Under the pieces are notes generated by a model. That model was not told the origin of the DNA. It did not search any database and saw nothing but the letters and a program-made list of their open reading frames with translations. The translations under genes were made by a program, and so were the position numbers. Positions 1 through 8,902 of a DNA stretch of 64,000 nt are shown piece by piece. The stretch covers positions 1 to 64,000 of the forward strand of contig JASJGJ010000060.1 in NCBI GenBank assembly GCA_033791605.1. Direction: 5' to 3'. Within the stretch, counting starts at the first letter, position 1. Every line of letters starts with the position of its first letter. This stretch comes from Porticoccus sp033791605. Its GTDB lineage: Bacteria; Pseudomonadota; Gammaproteobacteria; Pseudomonadales; Porticoccaceae.

Positions 1-57
1 TCTTCAATCGTGGAACATACTTCATTGAAAGACCACTCTTAAATGGAGATACTCATA

Positions 58-612
58 ATGTATATGCTACCCAAGACAATCATGGCATCGGCCATGGCAA
101 TAATCGTTTCGTTGAGTGCTATCAATCTCGCCAACGCTGCGAGTGCAAAGGACTTGGATGATGATTCCAGACAGGCACTGCAGACGCTCGCAAGGACTCA
201 TCCAATCGTCGAAAACCTTTCCCGCACCGCAAAGGCCGTACTGGTATTCCCAAATATCGTTAAGGCAGGTCTGGTCTTCGGCGGAAGTTATGGCGAAGGC
301 GAACTAATTGAAGGCGCACAAGTTGTTGATTACTACAACTCTGTCAGTGGATCCTGGGGCCTCCAGATTGGCGCGCAGTCCTACGGCTATGCCATTTTTC
401 TGATGACAGGCAAAGCGGTCTCCTACCTCAAGGAATCAAAGGGCTGGGAAATCGGTGTTGGTCCGACCGTGGTCGTGGTTGACGAGGGAGTTGCGAAGAA
501 TCTCTCGACCTCCTCATTGCAGGACGATGCCTATGCATTCATCTTCAGCCAGCAGGGCTTGATGGCTGGCATAAGCATTGAAGGGACAAAAGTTACAAAA
601 ATTGAACGTTAG
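58..612 (+). CDS. Lipid-binding SYLF (Ysc84-type) domain protein, exported
   Basis: A 184-residue protein with an N-terminal hydrophobic signal (about residues 8-27, cleavage near LANA/AS), followed by a complete SYLF domain. Visible family features are AVLVFPNIVKAGLVFGGSYG, the SGSWGLQIGAQSYGYAIF block and the terminal GISIEGTKV segment. SYLF proteins bind phosphoinositides in eukaryotes; the bacterial role is unknown, and these genes often occur among envelope or stress genes. I chose the ATG at 58 because GGAG at 45-48 lies nine bases upstream; an in-frame ATG at 43 has no such site. A broken paralogue lies at 11877-12385. Family call secure, function open. Confidence 0.85.
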   Translation: MYMLPKTIMASAMAIIVSLSAINLANAASAKDLDDDSRQALQTLARTHPIVENLSRTAKAVLVFPNIVKAGLVFGGSYGEGELIEGAQVVDYYNSVSGSWGLQIGAQSYGYAIFLMTGKAVSYLKESKGWEIGVGPTVVVVDEGVAKNLSTSSLQDDAYAFIFSQQGLMAGISIEGTKVTKIER

Positions 613-780
613 TCGAATCGTCAATGCTGCATTGTATCTGCACTCACGCTGGTGGAAATGCTATTGCAAAAATTCGAATGACACAAAACCGGCTCGATGT
701 CACTAGCCCAGAAGCACCATCCACTGGAGGGGCAGTAAAGCTGCCCCCGGAGGTTCAATCTAGAACAACAGGAGAAATAT

Positions 781-1236
781 ATGTCCAACATCGTCAAAGG
801 AATAATCGCCGGCTTCGCCGCCACGGTAGTGCTTTCGCTACTTATGATGGCAAAGTCCATGATGGGCCTGATGCCCGAAATGAATATTATCGCCATGCTT
901 GGCGGCATGATGGGCGCTGGAGTAGCAGCCGGCTGGGCCACGCATGTCCTGATAGGCTCTGTGGTCTGGGGGGCGGGCTTCGCAATGCTAAATTGCATGA
1001 TCCCAGGAACAAGTCTGTTGGCTAAGGGTATCGTCTTTGGTGTCGTCGCCTGGGTCTTGATGATGATCGTGGTCATGCCCATGGCGGGCGCGGGATTGTT
1101 CGGCATGAACCTAGGCATCATGGCGCCGATGATGACGCTAGTCCTCCACCTCATTTTCGGAGCCGTGCTCGGGTGGGTCTTTGCGATACAGCTTGCTAGC
1201 GCAAATTCAACGAGAATGGCAAGAAATCGACTGTGA
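781..1236 (+). CDS. Small polytopic membrane protein, DUF6789-like
   Basis: A 151-residue, Met/Gly/Ala-rich protein with about four hydrophobic segments (roughly residues 5-25, 35-65, 78-100 and 112-140), so an inner-membrane protein. CAGGAG sits a few bases before the ATG, giving a clear start. Small-residue motifs such as GGMMGAG recall the DUF6789-type family, whose function is not established. It lies downstream of the SYLF gene on the same strand, 168 bases away, followed by a decayed gene. No catalytic residues were recognised. Confidence 0.6.
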   Translation: MSNIVKGIIAGFAATVVLSLLMMAKSMMGLMPEMNIIAMLGGMMGAGVAAGWATHVLIGSVVWGAGFAMLNCMIPGTSLLAKGIVFGVVAWVLMMIVVMPMAGAGLFGMNLGIMAPMMTLVLHLIFGAVLGWVFAIQLASANSTRMARNRL

Positions 1237-1440
1237 AATAGTCGAAGTAATCAGTGATGAGAACGCTGCTTGGTTTGCAGCTTTTTCCTTCCAACTACGT
1301 AACGCATCTGGTGGTCCAGCCCCGGACAATAAGTGTCCAGATAACGACACAGCAACGACACCAAGCTCTAGGAAAAAGCGTGAATAGAGAAACTCATGCT
1401 GCAATTTGAATCATCGTCCACGTATACAGAGAAAGATATC

Positions 1441-1965
1441 ATGCAACAACCGCCCGGCACCGCCTCTGTGTGCTTTCTTCCAGACCGACTATTACGAAAC
1501 ACTATCATGGGGGTCGCAATTGCGTTGACGCTTGCTGCCTGCAATGACGAGTCAGCGCGCCGGCAATGAAAAAGCTCCAGCAGTGGAGGTGGTGGCCTAC
1601 ACCGTCGAGAGCAGTCAGGTTCCCGTTTCCACCGAATTGACTGGACGCGTGGTAGCCGCTGTCATCTCCGAAATCCGGCCTTAGACAGGTGGCATTGTGC
1701 GCAAGCGCCTGTTTACAGAGGGTAGCGACGTCGAAGCAGGGCAAGTGTTTTATGAGATCGATCCGACGTCTGCACAGACTTCCGTCAGCGGCGCTGAAGC
1801 AATGCTTTCCAGCGCTGAAGTAGCCCTCGCCCGTGCTAAGGCCAAGGCAGTTCGTTATCGTGAACTGGTGGATATCGTGGCGGTCAGTCAGGAGAGTGCT
1901 GAAGAAACTGAAGCCGCTTACAAACAGGCGAGCTCGGCGGTTGTCTCTGCCGAGGCCAATCACGA
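1441..1965 (+). pseudogene. RND efflux adaptor (AcrA/MexA-type membrane fusion protein), broken
   Basis: One frame starting at ATG 1441 encodes a lipoprotein signal ending in LTLAAC and stops at 1567-1569. The body continues in the next frame from about 1565, with VEVVAYTVESSQVPV, TELTGRV and EIRP, as in AcrA/MexA. There the expected Gln codon of the RPQ-x-GGI motif is TAG (1682-1684, apparently CAG to TAG). After that come GGIVRKRLFTEGSDVEAGQ and the first helix of the coiled-coil hairpin, ending near residue NHDA. The lipoyl second half, beta-barrel and proximal domains are missing. The gene has a frameshift, a nonsense codon and a 3' truncation, and no partner pump is adjacent. Confidence 0.85.
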
Positions 1966-1992
1966 TGCCCCACGAATTTTCTCCGAACGTTT

Positions 1993-2400
1993 TTAATTTT
2001 GGGTTGGTTTTCTGGTGATCGATTCAATCAGCAACAAGATAAAACTGCTTGTAATAATCGCCAGTGTTAAATAGCCGAACGGGGGCAATTTGAAGTAAAA
2101 CAATGTATTCCTAAACGGTACAAATAATGCCAAACCTAACATGATCAACTCACCTGCGACCACCCACCATAAAGTCGGATTGGGAAGTTTTAGCAAGGCT
2201 AATAAGGATAATGTCCAAGAATGATTAATAAATATCAACTAGATGTCGCCGATGATCATGGCGCTAAAGGTTAGTGCTCTGGCTTGTTCAACATTTCATC
2301 ACTCGGTCGATTTCAGGCAATTATTTCAGGCCAAAACCATCGGATAGAATGTTCGCCACCGAACAGATAATCTGAGCGCAGAGTAAGACACTCATTTCAC
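1993..2400 (-). pseudogene. C-terminal remnant of a cation-translocating P-type ATPase
   Basis: Reading the minus strand, EQARALTFSAMIIGDI is followed by a stop (TAG), then about 80 residues with three hydrophobic segments, including FINHSWTLSLLALLKLPNP and TLWWVVAGELIMLGLALFVP. These match the last transmembrane helices (cation ATPase C domain) of Ca/Mg-type P-type ATPases. Farther upstream (about 2290-2400), pieces such as NILSDGFGL and LPEIDRVMK resemble the segment preceding that domain, in shifted frames. The ATP-binding and phosphorylation domains are absent, so this is only a tail fragment. It is convergent with the adaptor remnant, with almost no spacer. Confidence 0.7.
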
Positions 2401-2441
2401 TAAACAACACAATCTCAAATCATTGAATAACAGGAGCGAAA

Positions 2442-2809
2442 ATGAAATCGTCAGAGAAAACCACGACGTAGGAAGGAGAGCTGAAGACACGGAGGAATGC
2501 GCCGCTGGCAACACCGCCCGATTTGAAAGCCTCGGCGACACGTGATATCGCGGCTCGTATAACGGCGTATTGGTGGATATCTTCGCGCCCTATCTGAAGA
2601 CCAAGAACTTTCATTAGCATATTAGTGGACCGCACTTCTAAGACTATCACCATCTACTGGACGAACAGGCCGACCAGCTCTTTGTAATGACAGACGCTCC
2701 GTTCCATCGGGCACAACACCGCGATATCGCCAGCGTGAGTCTCATCAATATTTGGATTGATGAGACAGAGATGCGCACCTAGTTCTTGTTCGAAGCAACG
2801 CGCAGCTAA
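2442..2809 (+). pseudogene. dps: dps (ferritin-like DNA protection protein), heavily mutated
   Basis: AGGAG (about 2432) precedes ATG 2442. The frame reads to a stop at codon 10, then KTRRNAPLATPPDLKASATRD, typical of Dps N-termini. A one-base shift near 2570 leads into LVDIFAPYLKTKNFH, a stop where the conserved Trp is expected, HISGPHF, another stop, then DYHHLLDEQADQLFVMTDA. About 60 residues are then missing, followed by IASVSLINIWIDETEMRT, a third stop at a conserved Trp, and FLFEATRS. Dps normally forms a dodecamer with ferroxidase sites at subunit interfaces. The ligand-bearing helix remnants are recognisable, but the gene cannot be functional. Confidence 0.85.
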
Positions 2810-2940
2810 CTCAAATATTTCATGAGGTTGCGCGCACCGTATTTGAGTGGCGACTGAACTCGTTTACAGAATCCGTCTACTGACCAGAGTGGAGCTCCGC
2901 TCTGATCCCAATAAATACAATTATTAAAAAGGAACAATCA

Positions 2941-3492
2941 ATGAAAATTATCTCTTTATTACCACGCCACGAAGTACCTTCGCTCGATATTCCGCTTGTA
3001 GCAGGGAAACGGTTTGTATTGGGCGCCGCCCCCGCTGAGCACTTTACCATGCTGTTGTTTTATCGTGGTCTACACTGCCCAATTTGCGCAAAGTACTTGG
3101 CAGAATTTGAAGCACTTTCCAGTGATTTCGCTAGCCGCGGCGTAGAGATTATTGCCATAAGCACAGACACTGAAGAGCGCGGTATAAAAATGGCAGAAAA
3201 AACAAACGCCAGTGGCGTAAAGGTTGCCTATGGCTTGAGCTTGCAAGACGCACGAAACTGGGGTCTTTATATTAGTGGATCACTCGGCATAACTTCTAAT
3301 AAAGGTGTTGAAGAGCCCAAACTTTTCAGTGAGCCAGCCCTGTATCTGATAAAGCCAGACGGAACGCTCTATTACGCGGCTGTTCAAACCATGCCGTTTG
3401 CCCGACCTTCGGCACCAGAACTGCTAGCTGCCATTGACTATGCAATTGAGAATGATTATCCGGCTCGTGGTGAGTACTTAGGGCCGGTTTGA
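2941..3492 (+). CDS. Peroxiredoxin-like AhpC/TSA family protein
   Basis: A 183-residue cytoplasmic thioredoxin-fold protein. The motif HCPIC places a CxxC pair at residues 46 and 49, preceded by LLFYRG, as in the peroxiredoxin-like branch of AhpC/TSA. A typical resolving Cys of 2-Cys peroxiredoxins is not visible, so the two Cys of the CxxC may form the redox pair. The C-terminal part (EPALYLIKPDGTLYYAAVQ) follows the usual fold. AAGGAA precedes the start. It probably reduces peroxides or acts as a thiol oxidoreductase; the substrate cannot be read. It lies 56 bases upstream of the acetoin reductase gene and may be co-transcribed with it. Confidence 0.8.
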   Translation: MKIISLLPRHEVPSLDIPLVAGKRFVLGAAPAEHFTMLLFYRGLHCPICAKYLAEFEALSSDFASRGVEIIAISTDTEERGIKMAEKTNASGVKVAYGLSLQDARNWGLYISGSLGITSNKGVEEPKLFSEPALYLIKPDGTLYYAAVQTMPFARPSAPELLAAIDYAIENDYPARGEYLGPV

Positions 3493-3548
3493 TACTTAAC
3501 TAGTTGAGAAAATAATGACTACAAAAAAGCAAACAAGGAGACCGAAAG

Positions 3549-4328
3549 ATGAATACCAAAACTAAGGTTGCATTAATCACGGGAGCCGGACAGGGAATTG
3601 GGCGGGCCATTGCCTTAAGACTGGCGAAGGATGGTGTGGACATTGCTATTGTCGATCTCAAGAAAGACAAAATGGATGCCGTCGCCAAAGAGGTGCAAGC
3701 GCTAGGCCGCAAAGCAACAGTTTTTGTTGCCGATGTAACGAGTCGCGACCAAGTCTATGCCGCAGTTGAGCATGCGGAAATGGAACTGGGCGGATTCGAC
3801 ATCATGGTCAACAATGCCGGGATCGCTCAGGTCCAACCGTTGGCTGATGTCACACCACAGGAAGTGGCAGCTATTCTCAAGGTGAACGTCGAGGGAGTGA
3901 TCTGGGGAATCCAGGCTGCTGCCAAGAAATTCAAGAGTCGTGGACACAAGGGCAAAATCATCAGTGCATCTTCGGTTGCCGGTCATAATGGTTTTGCCAT
4001 GCTCGGTGTGTATTCCGCTACCAAATTCGCCATTCGCGGACTTACTCAAGCTGCGGCGCTCGAATATGCCAGTGACGGCATCACGGTCAATGCCTACTGC
4101 CCGGGCATTGTCGGAACCGATATGTGGGTTGAGATTGACGAACGCTTTGCGAAACTGACAGGTGCTCCAAAAGGCGAGACCTACAAGAAGTACGTGGACG
4201 GGATTGCACTGGGCCGGGTGGAGACACCGGAAGATGTGGCCGCTTTTGTCTCATATCTGGCTGGTCCCGATTCAGACTATATGACCGGGCAGGCACCCAT
4301 CATCGATGGTGGGATCGTTTACCGCTGA
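3549..4328 (+). CDS. budC: Acetoin reductase / 2,3-butanediol dehydrogenase (SDR family)
   Basis: A 259-residue classical short-chain dehydrogenase. The cofactor motif TGAGQGIG is at residues 11-18, NNAG at 88-91, and the catalytic Ser (141/142), Tyr155 and Lys159 lie in YSATK. The similarity to BudC-type enzymes runs along the whole length: NVEGVIWGIQAA, YCPGIVGTDMW and a SYLAGPDSDYMTGQ ending. BudC reduces acetoin (and diacetyl) with NADH and works reversibly on 2,3-butanediol. AAGGAG precedes the ATG by about nine bases. No acetoin-forming genes are nearby, so the physiological substrate is inferred from homology only. Confidence 0.82.
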   Translation: MNTKTKVALITGAGQGIGRAIALRLAKDGVDIAIVDLKKDKMDAVAKEVQALGRKATVFVADVTSRDQVYAAVEHAEMELGGFDIMVNNAGIAQVQPLADVTPQEVAAILKVNVEGVIWGIQAAAKKFKSRGHKGKIISASSVAGHNGFAMLGVYSATKFAIRGLTQAAALEYASDGITVNAYCPGIVGTDMWVEIDERFAKLTGAPKGETYKKYVDGIALGRVETPEDVAAFVSYLAGPDSDYMTGQAPIIDGGIVYR

Positions 4329-4483
4329 TATAGCCCGTTGATAAGTGACATTTTGGGAGGCTGTGACAATGTCTGCCACGGCGTTGATAGGCACAACTTT
4401 TAATGCTGCCGCGTGATAAACGAGAACGAAAATAAATTCGTTTTGAAATATTTTTTCAAACTAACACCAATAGGACCCCCATC

Positions 4484-5581
4484 ATGAATCTTTTCTCACC
4501 AGTAAAAAGTCGCATTGAAGCAAATGTGAATGAAGCGGATTCGACTAATACCCAAAGCGCACATATTAATCGCCGAATATTACTCAGCTCACGCCCGAAG
4601 GGTGTGCCTAAAGCAGAAAATTTTAGCGCGGTAGAGCAATCCATTCCCAGTCCAGAAAAAGGCGAAGTTTTGTTGCGCACACTGTATTTATCACTCGACC
4701 CCTATATGCGTGGTCGGATGAACGGAGGTAAATCCTACGCACCGCCAATTGCACTTGATGACGTGATGGGTGGCAGCACCATCTCGAAGGTACTCACTTC
4801 TCTACATCCGGACTTCCGCGAAGGAGACATCGTGTTAAGCCAAAGCGGCTGGCAAGATTATGCCGTAGTAGATGCAGCCGGTTTGACCAAACTCGATGTA
4901 CAAATGAAGCATCCATCGCTCTGCCTTGGTGTGCTGGGTATGCCGGGTTTTACCGCCTATATGGGTTTGCTTGATATTGGCCAGCCACAAGCAGGCGAAA
5001 CCGTTGTGGTTGCCGCTGCAAGCGGTGCGGTGGGTTCTGCCGTCGGGCAAATTGCCAAACTCAAAGGTTGCCGCGTGGTTGGGATTGCTGGAGGAAGTGA
5101 AAAATGTCGCTATGTGACGGAAGAATTAGGCTTTGATACCTGCCTTGATCACCACGATCCAGAGTTTGCCAAAGAATTAGCGAGTGCCTTGCCAAAAGGT
5201 ATCGATGTGTATTTTGAAAGTGTGGGCGGTGCCGTGTTTGATGCTATTTTGCCGCTGTTAAATGTTCATGCGCGTATTCCATTGTGCGGCCTGATTGCTC
5301 ATTACAATGATATCGAACTCCCCAAGGGCACAAATCATCTGGGTCTGCTGATGAGTACACTTCTCGCAAAACGCATCAAAGTGCAGGGATTTATCATCTT
5401 CGAAGATTACGGTTCGCGGTTTGGTGAGTTTTATACACAAATGAGCGCGTGGGTGAAAGAAGGTAGAATCAAGTTCCGTGAAGATATTGTTGATGGCCTA
5501 GAGAATGCACCTGAGGCGTTAATAGGTCTGTTGGAGGGCAAAAACTTTGGCAAGTTAATTGTGTGTGTTGCCAGTGAATAA
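4484..5581 (+). CDS. NADPH-dependent MDR oxidoreductase, curcumin/alkenal reductase (CurA-like)
   Basis: A 365-residue zinc-free medium-chain reductase. YMRGRM (residues 74-79), LGMPGFTAY (151-159) and the nucleotide-binding AASGAVGSAVGQ (from 178) are typical of CurA/leukotriene B4 12-hydroxydehydrogenase-like enzymes, which reduce activated C=C bonds with NADPH. No structural-zinc Cys cluster is present. The N-terminal 28 residues before HINRR are longer than usual, so translation may start further in. An AGGA lies upstream of ATG 4484. It overlaps the start of the next, broken gene by a few bases, suggesting the two were an operon. The upstream gap (4329-4483) holds only a 15-codon frame at 4369-4416 preceded by GGGAGG. 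Confidence 0.8.
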   Translation: MNLFSPVKSRIEANVNEADSTNTQSAHINRRILLSSRPKGVPKAENFSAVEQSIPSPEKGEVLLRTLYLSLDPYMRGRMNGGKSYAPPIALDDVMGGSTISKVLTSLHPDFREGDIVLSQSGWQDYAVVDAAGLTKLDVQMKHPSLCLGVLGMPGFTAYMGLLDIGQPQAGETVVVAAASGAVGSAVGQIAKLKGCRVVGIAGGSEKCRYVTEELGFDTCLDHHDPEFAKELASALPKGIDVYFESVGGAVFDAILPLLNVHARIPLCGLIAHYNDIELPKGTNHLGLLMSTLLAKRIKVQGFIIFEDYGSRFGEFYTQMSAWVKEGRIKFREDIVDGLENAPEALIGLLEGKNFGKLIVCVASE

Positions 5582-6931
5582 GCACAGGATCATACCTGTG
5601 ACACGGCTTTCGCTTGCGGCAATGTTTACGCTAATCAGTCTGGCAATATTCGGTTGCTGCAGCGCTACTAGCTCGCAACCCGTGTCCATGGGTACTGACG
5701 CGAATGCAAACTTGCCAGAACCTCATCAAAAGCTTATGCCTACCGTCAATATTGCTCCGGCAGTCGGATGGCCAGCCGATAAAAAACCCGTTGTGATAAC
5801 AGGAACAAAAGTGGTTGTCTTTGCTAAAGGGCTGGATCACCCACGCTGGCTATATGTGCTACCTAATGGCGATGTGCTTGCTGCTGAAACCAACGCCCCC
5901 GCCAAACCCGATGATGGTAAAGGCCAAAAGTTTGGATTACGGGCTTAGTAATGAAGTACGCAGGGGCTACGGTGCCGAGTGCAAACCGAATTAGCCTCCT
6001 GCGCGACACCGATGACGACGGTGTCGCTGACTTGCAAACAATATTTTTAGCTGGGCTTAACTCACCCTTCGGGATGGCATTAGTGAAGGATAATCTTTAT
6101 GTTGCCAACTCAGATGTCATTGTTCGCTTGAACTATCACAACGGCGACACCCAAATCACCGCACATGGCGAGCAATTAGTTGCTTTGCCTGCGGGCCAGA
6201 TCAACCATCACTGGACCAAAAACTTCATCGCCAGCCCAGATGGCAGCCGACTTTATGTCACAGTAGGCTCCAACAGCAATGTTGGCGAAAATGGTATGGC
6301 GGTAGAAACAGAACGTGCCGCTATTTGGGAAGTAGATATCAGTAGTGGCGCCTACCGAGTGTTTGCCAGCGGTCTGCGCAACCCTAACGGCTTGGCTTGC
6401 AAACCAACCACGGGCGCACTTTGGACAGTAGTCAATGAACGCGATGAACTTGGCAATGATCTCGTCCCCGATTATTTAACCTCGGTGCAAGACGGTGGTT
6501 TTTACGGCTGGCCCTACAGTTACTATGGTCAGCATGTTGATACCAGAGTATCGCCACAGCAACCCGAACTAGTTGCCAAAGCCATTGTTCCTGACTACGC
6601 CCTTGGTTCCCATGTCGCGCCTTTGGGGCTAGTTGCATCGGCTAAAAGCAAACTGACACCTGCGTTGGCCAGTGGCATGTTTATCGGCGAGCATGGGTCT
6701 TGGAATCGTAAACCGCCGAGTGGCTACAAGGTTATCTTTGTGTCCTTTAACAACGGCCAACCCATTGATGTACTCACCTGCTTTCTGAGTGATAACGGTG
6801 ATGCCTATGGCCGACCCGTGGGCGTAGCAATGGATTTAACAGGGGCATTATTGGTTGCCTATGACGTGGGCAATATCGTGTGGCGGGTTAGCAAAGTGAG
6901 CTGGACCCAAGGTTCGACACTATCACCGTAA
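5574..6931 (+). pseudogene. PQQ-type sorbosone/glucose dehydrogenase (beta-propeller), split by a frameshift
   Basis: The first part (GTG 5574 to stop 5948) has a lipoprotein-type signal (LAIFGC) and then PTVNIAPAVGWPADKKP and LDHPRWLYVLPNGDVLAAE. Near 5926-5929, in a run of four A, homology moves to another frame, continuing through VMKYAGATVPSANRISLLRD to the end at 6931. The second part keeps GLRNPNGLA, VNERDELGNDLVPDY, GGFYGWPYSYYGQ and GEHGSWNRKP of the soluble sorbosone dehydrogenase family. Joined, the two give a full-length periplasmic six-bladed propeller. Everything else is conserved, so a single missing base, either a recent mutation or a sequence error, is the only defect. Working enzymes need PQQ; no pqq genes are in this window. 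Confidence 0.8.
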
Positions 6932-7022
6932 CCCTATAGATACTCACATAGGTAGTCATACCGGTACTCGCTCGCGACGGACTGGTCCAAACAAGCAGGC
7001 CTAAATAAAGAGGAGAATGTTA

Positions 7023-7745
7023 ATGAATCAACTGAAGTCATATTTTGTATGGGATTCTTTTACCCGATGGTTTCACTGGATAAACGTATTGTGTATTTTC
7101 GTGCTAATGGCACTGGGAATTGTGATTCTCAATGACGGCGCACTCGGACTCACGAATGATGGGAAAATATTATTAAAAGAAATGCATACACTGATTGGCT
7201 ATGTTTTTGTTTTGAATTTAATCTGGCGTTTTATTTGGGCTTTTTTTGGTAATCGTTATGCAAGATGGAGTGCCATTATTCCGGGTGGAAAAGGATTTTT
7301 TCAAGCAGTACGAAACTACGTCATTGCTTTTATAACGGGTAAACCCGAACTTTATCTGGGCCACAACCCATTGGGACGCCTCAGCGTTTTTGTACTATTT
7401 ATTCTAATGGCAATTCAGGCAATTACTGGCTTAGTGCTCGCCGGAACGGATATATTTTATCCTCTATTCGGATATTGGATCGCGCAATGGGTTGCGGCCC
7501 CCAATGTTCAACCGGAAACCTTAGTACCCTATGCGCCACAAATGATTGACTCTCAAGCTTACGAAAGTATGCGCGCTTTCCGTAAACCCTTCATTATTGT
7601 TCATGAATACAATTTCTTCGCACTGAGTTTTATTATTGTTCTTCATATTGCAGCGGTAATTATTATGGAAATAAAAGAAGGTGGCGGAATAATTTCCGCA
7701 ATGTTCACTGGAAGAAAAATATTTAATAAAGAGCCAAACGAATAA
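7023..7745 (+). CDS. Cytochrome b561-type di-haem membrane protein
   Basis: A 240-residue inner-membrane protein with four to five hydrophobic helices. Candidate haem-ligand His residues are H18 (RWFHW), H55 (KEMHTLIGY), H194 (VHEYN) and H208 (VLHIA), the pattern of bacterial cytochrome b561 and b-type hydrogenase/formate dehydrogenase subunits. Such proteins pass electrons between quinone and a periplasmic or soluble partner. The ATG at 7023 is favoured, since AGGAG (7011-7015) lies seven bases upstream; ATG 7017 is too close to it. No partner gene (catalase-like, cytochrome c, hydrogenase) is adjacent apart from the broken dehydrogenase upstream. Confidence 0.85.
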   Translation: MNQLKSYFVWDSFTRWFHWINVLCIFVLMALGIVILNDGALGLTNDGKILLKEMHTLIGYVFVLNLIWRFIWAFFGNRYARWSAIIPGGKGFFQAVRNYVIAFITGKPELYLGHNPLGRLSVFVLFILMAIQAITGLVLAGTDIFYPLFGYWIAQWVAAPNVQPETLVPYAPQMIDSQAYESMRAFRKPFIIVHEYNFFALSFIIVLHIAAVIIMEIKEGGGIISAMFTGRKIFNKEPNE

Positions 7746-8047
7746 ATTTAGAAAAAACGTGTTGCTAAGTATCGCCCTAATCCCAAAAGGAAGTTCAGGA
7801 ACACAAATTAGCTGCTGATGTTCGACAGGTCTTTACGGTGGGGTGCATTGTTTTCCACCGTATTGAATTTACTTTAAATCGATTGGGTATTGCAGCAACT
7901 GGCATTATGAATTGACGAATTATTTTCTTGTCTATTTGGCAGATGACCCAAAACAGATAAAAGTGTAAATACTTTTGCATTCAAGTTCCAGGATGTAGGA
8001 ATGTTAGTTACCCTTACTTCCTTATCGATTGTGCGTATTCTGGCGGG

Positions 8048-8191
8048 TTTAACCAGCGGCTAAGCCAGTGGCCACAGCTGTTTGGGGTAGGAGCAGAAGG
8101 CGCACGCCAGATGTTGGCCACGTTAGCCGGTTCCATGATGACGGTTATGGGTATCACCTTATCATCGTTTACTATCACAACTCAGGTTTGA
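8048..8191 (+). pseudogene. DUF2254 membrane protein fragment
   Basis: The frame reads NQRLSQWPQLFGVGAEGARQ followed by MLATLAGSMMTVMGIT and stops at 8189. This matches the short conserved core of DUF2254 proteins, which carry a W..LFG..AEGAR...LAGSM-type segment before a transmembrane helix. The remainder of what is normally a 400-residue protein is absent. The surrounding 7746-8300 gap contains no other coding segment I can support. Confidence 0.5.
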
Positions 8192-8300
8192 ACTTGCTAA
8201 CTTGCGTATGACATGCCGATTTCTCCGCCTCTATCGGCGCGGCATAAACATTTTTTTAAATCAGAATTTTTACCCATATATAAATTAGGATGAAAGCATT

Positions 8301-8858
8301 ATGAATCAATATGTAATTGCAGTTATCGTCGGTAGCTTGCGTCCCGACTCAATCAATTTAAAGTTGGCGAATGCGCTTATAAAGCTTGGGCCTCCTGATT
8401 TTACATTAAAAAAAATAGAAATCGGTGACTTGCCACTGTACAACCAAGACGATGATGCGAGCCCAGCTGAATCCGTTAGGCGTGTGAAAGCAGAAGTAGC
8501 CGACGCTCAAGGAGTCCTCTTTGTAACACCCGAATACAATCGTTCGATTCCCGGTGTACTTAAGAACGCTATAGATCATGCTTCGCGTCCTTATGGAAAA
8601 AGTGTTTGGAAAGGCAAGCCTGCTGGTGTTATAGGTGCTTCGATTGGCGCCATCGGCACAGCCTTGGCGCAACAACATTTACGCAATGTACTGGCGTATC
8701 TAGATATGGCAATCCTCGGCCAGCCAGAGGCATTCATTCATGCAAAAGAAGGTTTTTTTGACAGCGATGACAATGTGAATGACGACAACAGTAAACAATT
8801 TCTGCAGACCTGGATGGACAACTACGTCGACTTGGTGAAAATGCATATATCTAACTGA
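8301..8858 (+). CDS. NAD(P)H-dependent FMN reductase (ChrR/YieF-like flavodoxin fold)
   Basis: A 185-residue protein with the phosphate-binding loop GSLRPDSIN (residues 11-19) and the flavin-binding PEYNRSIPG (77-85) followed by LKNAIDHASRP, diagnostic of the FMN_red family. These cytoplasmic enzymes reduce quinones, chromate or azo compounds with NAD(P)H. GATGAAAG precedes the ATG, a weak ribosome site. The gene stands alone between a DUF2254 remnant and a convergent gene of unknown function. The family is clear; the physiological substrate is not. Confidence 0.85.
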   Translation: MNQYVIAVIVGSLRPDSINLKLANALIKLGPPDFTLKKIEIGDLPLYNQDDDASPAESVRRVKAEVADAQGVLFVTPEYNRSIPGVLKNAIDHASRPYGKSVWKGKPAGVIGASIGAIGTALAQQHLRNVLAYLDMAILGQPEAFIHAKEGFFDSDDNVNDDNSKQFLQTWMDNYVDLVKMHISN

Positions 8859-8902
8859 AATTCTATGTGTTGCCGTCGCTGTAAAAAACTTAGGAGGTGA
8901 GT

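Noticed and set aside
621..1154. 177-codon minus-strand frame over the DUF6789-like gene
   Set aside because: It is antisense to a gene with a strong ribosome site and encodes a Pro/Thr/Ile-rich chance product typical of shadow frames.
2880..2907. Hairpin AGAGTGGAG/CTCCGCTCT before the peroxiredoxin gene as a terminator
   Set aside because: The palindrome has virtually no loop and no T run follows.
5920..5950. Programmed -1 frameshift in the sorbosone-type dehydrogenase
   Set aside because: The run is only AAAA, no heptameric slippery pattern or following pseudoknot is visible, and the family is not known to use recoding.
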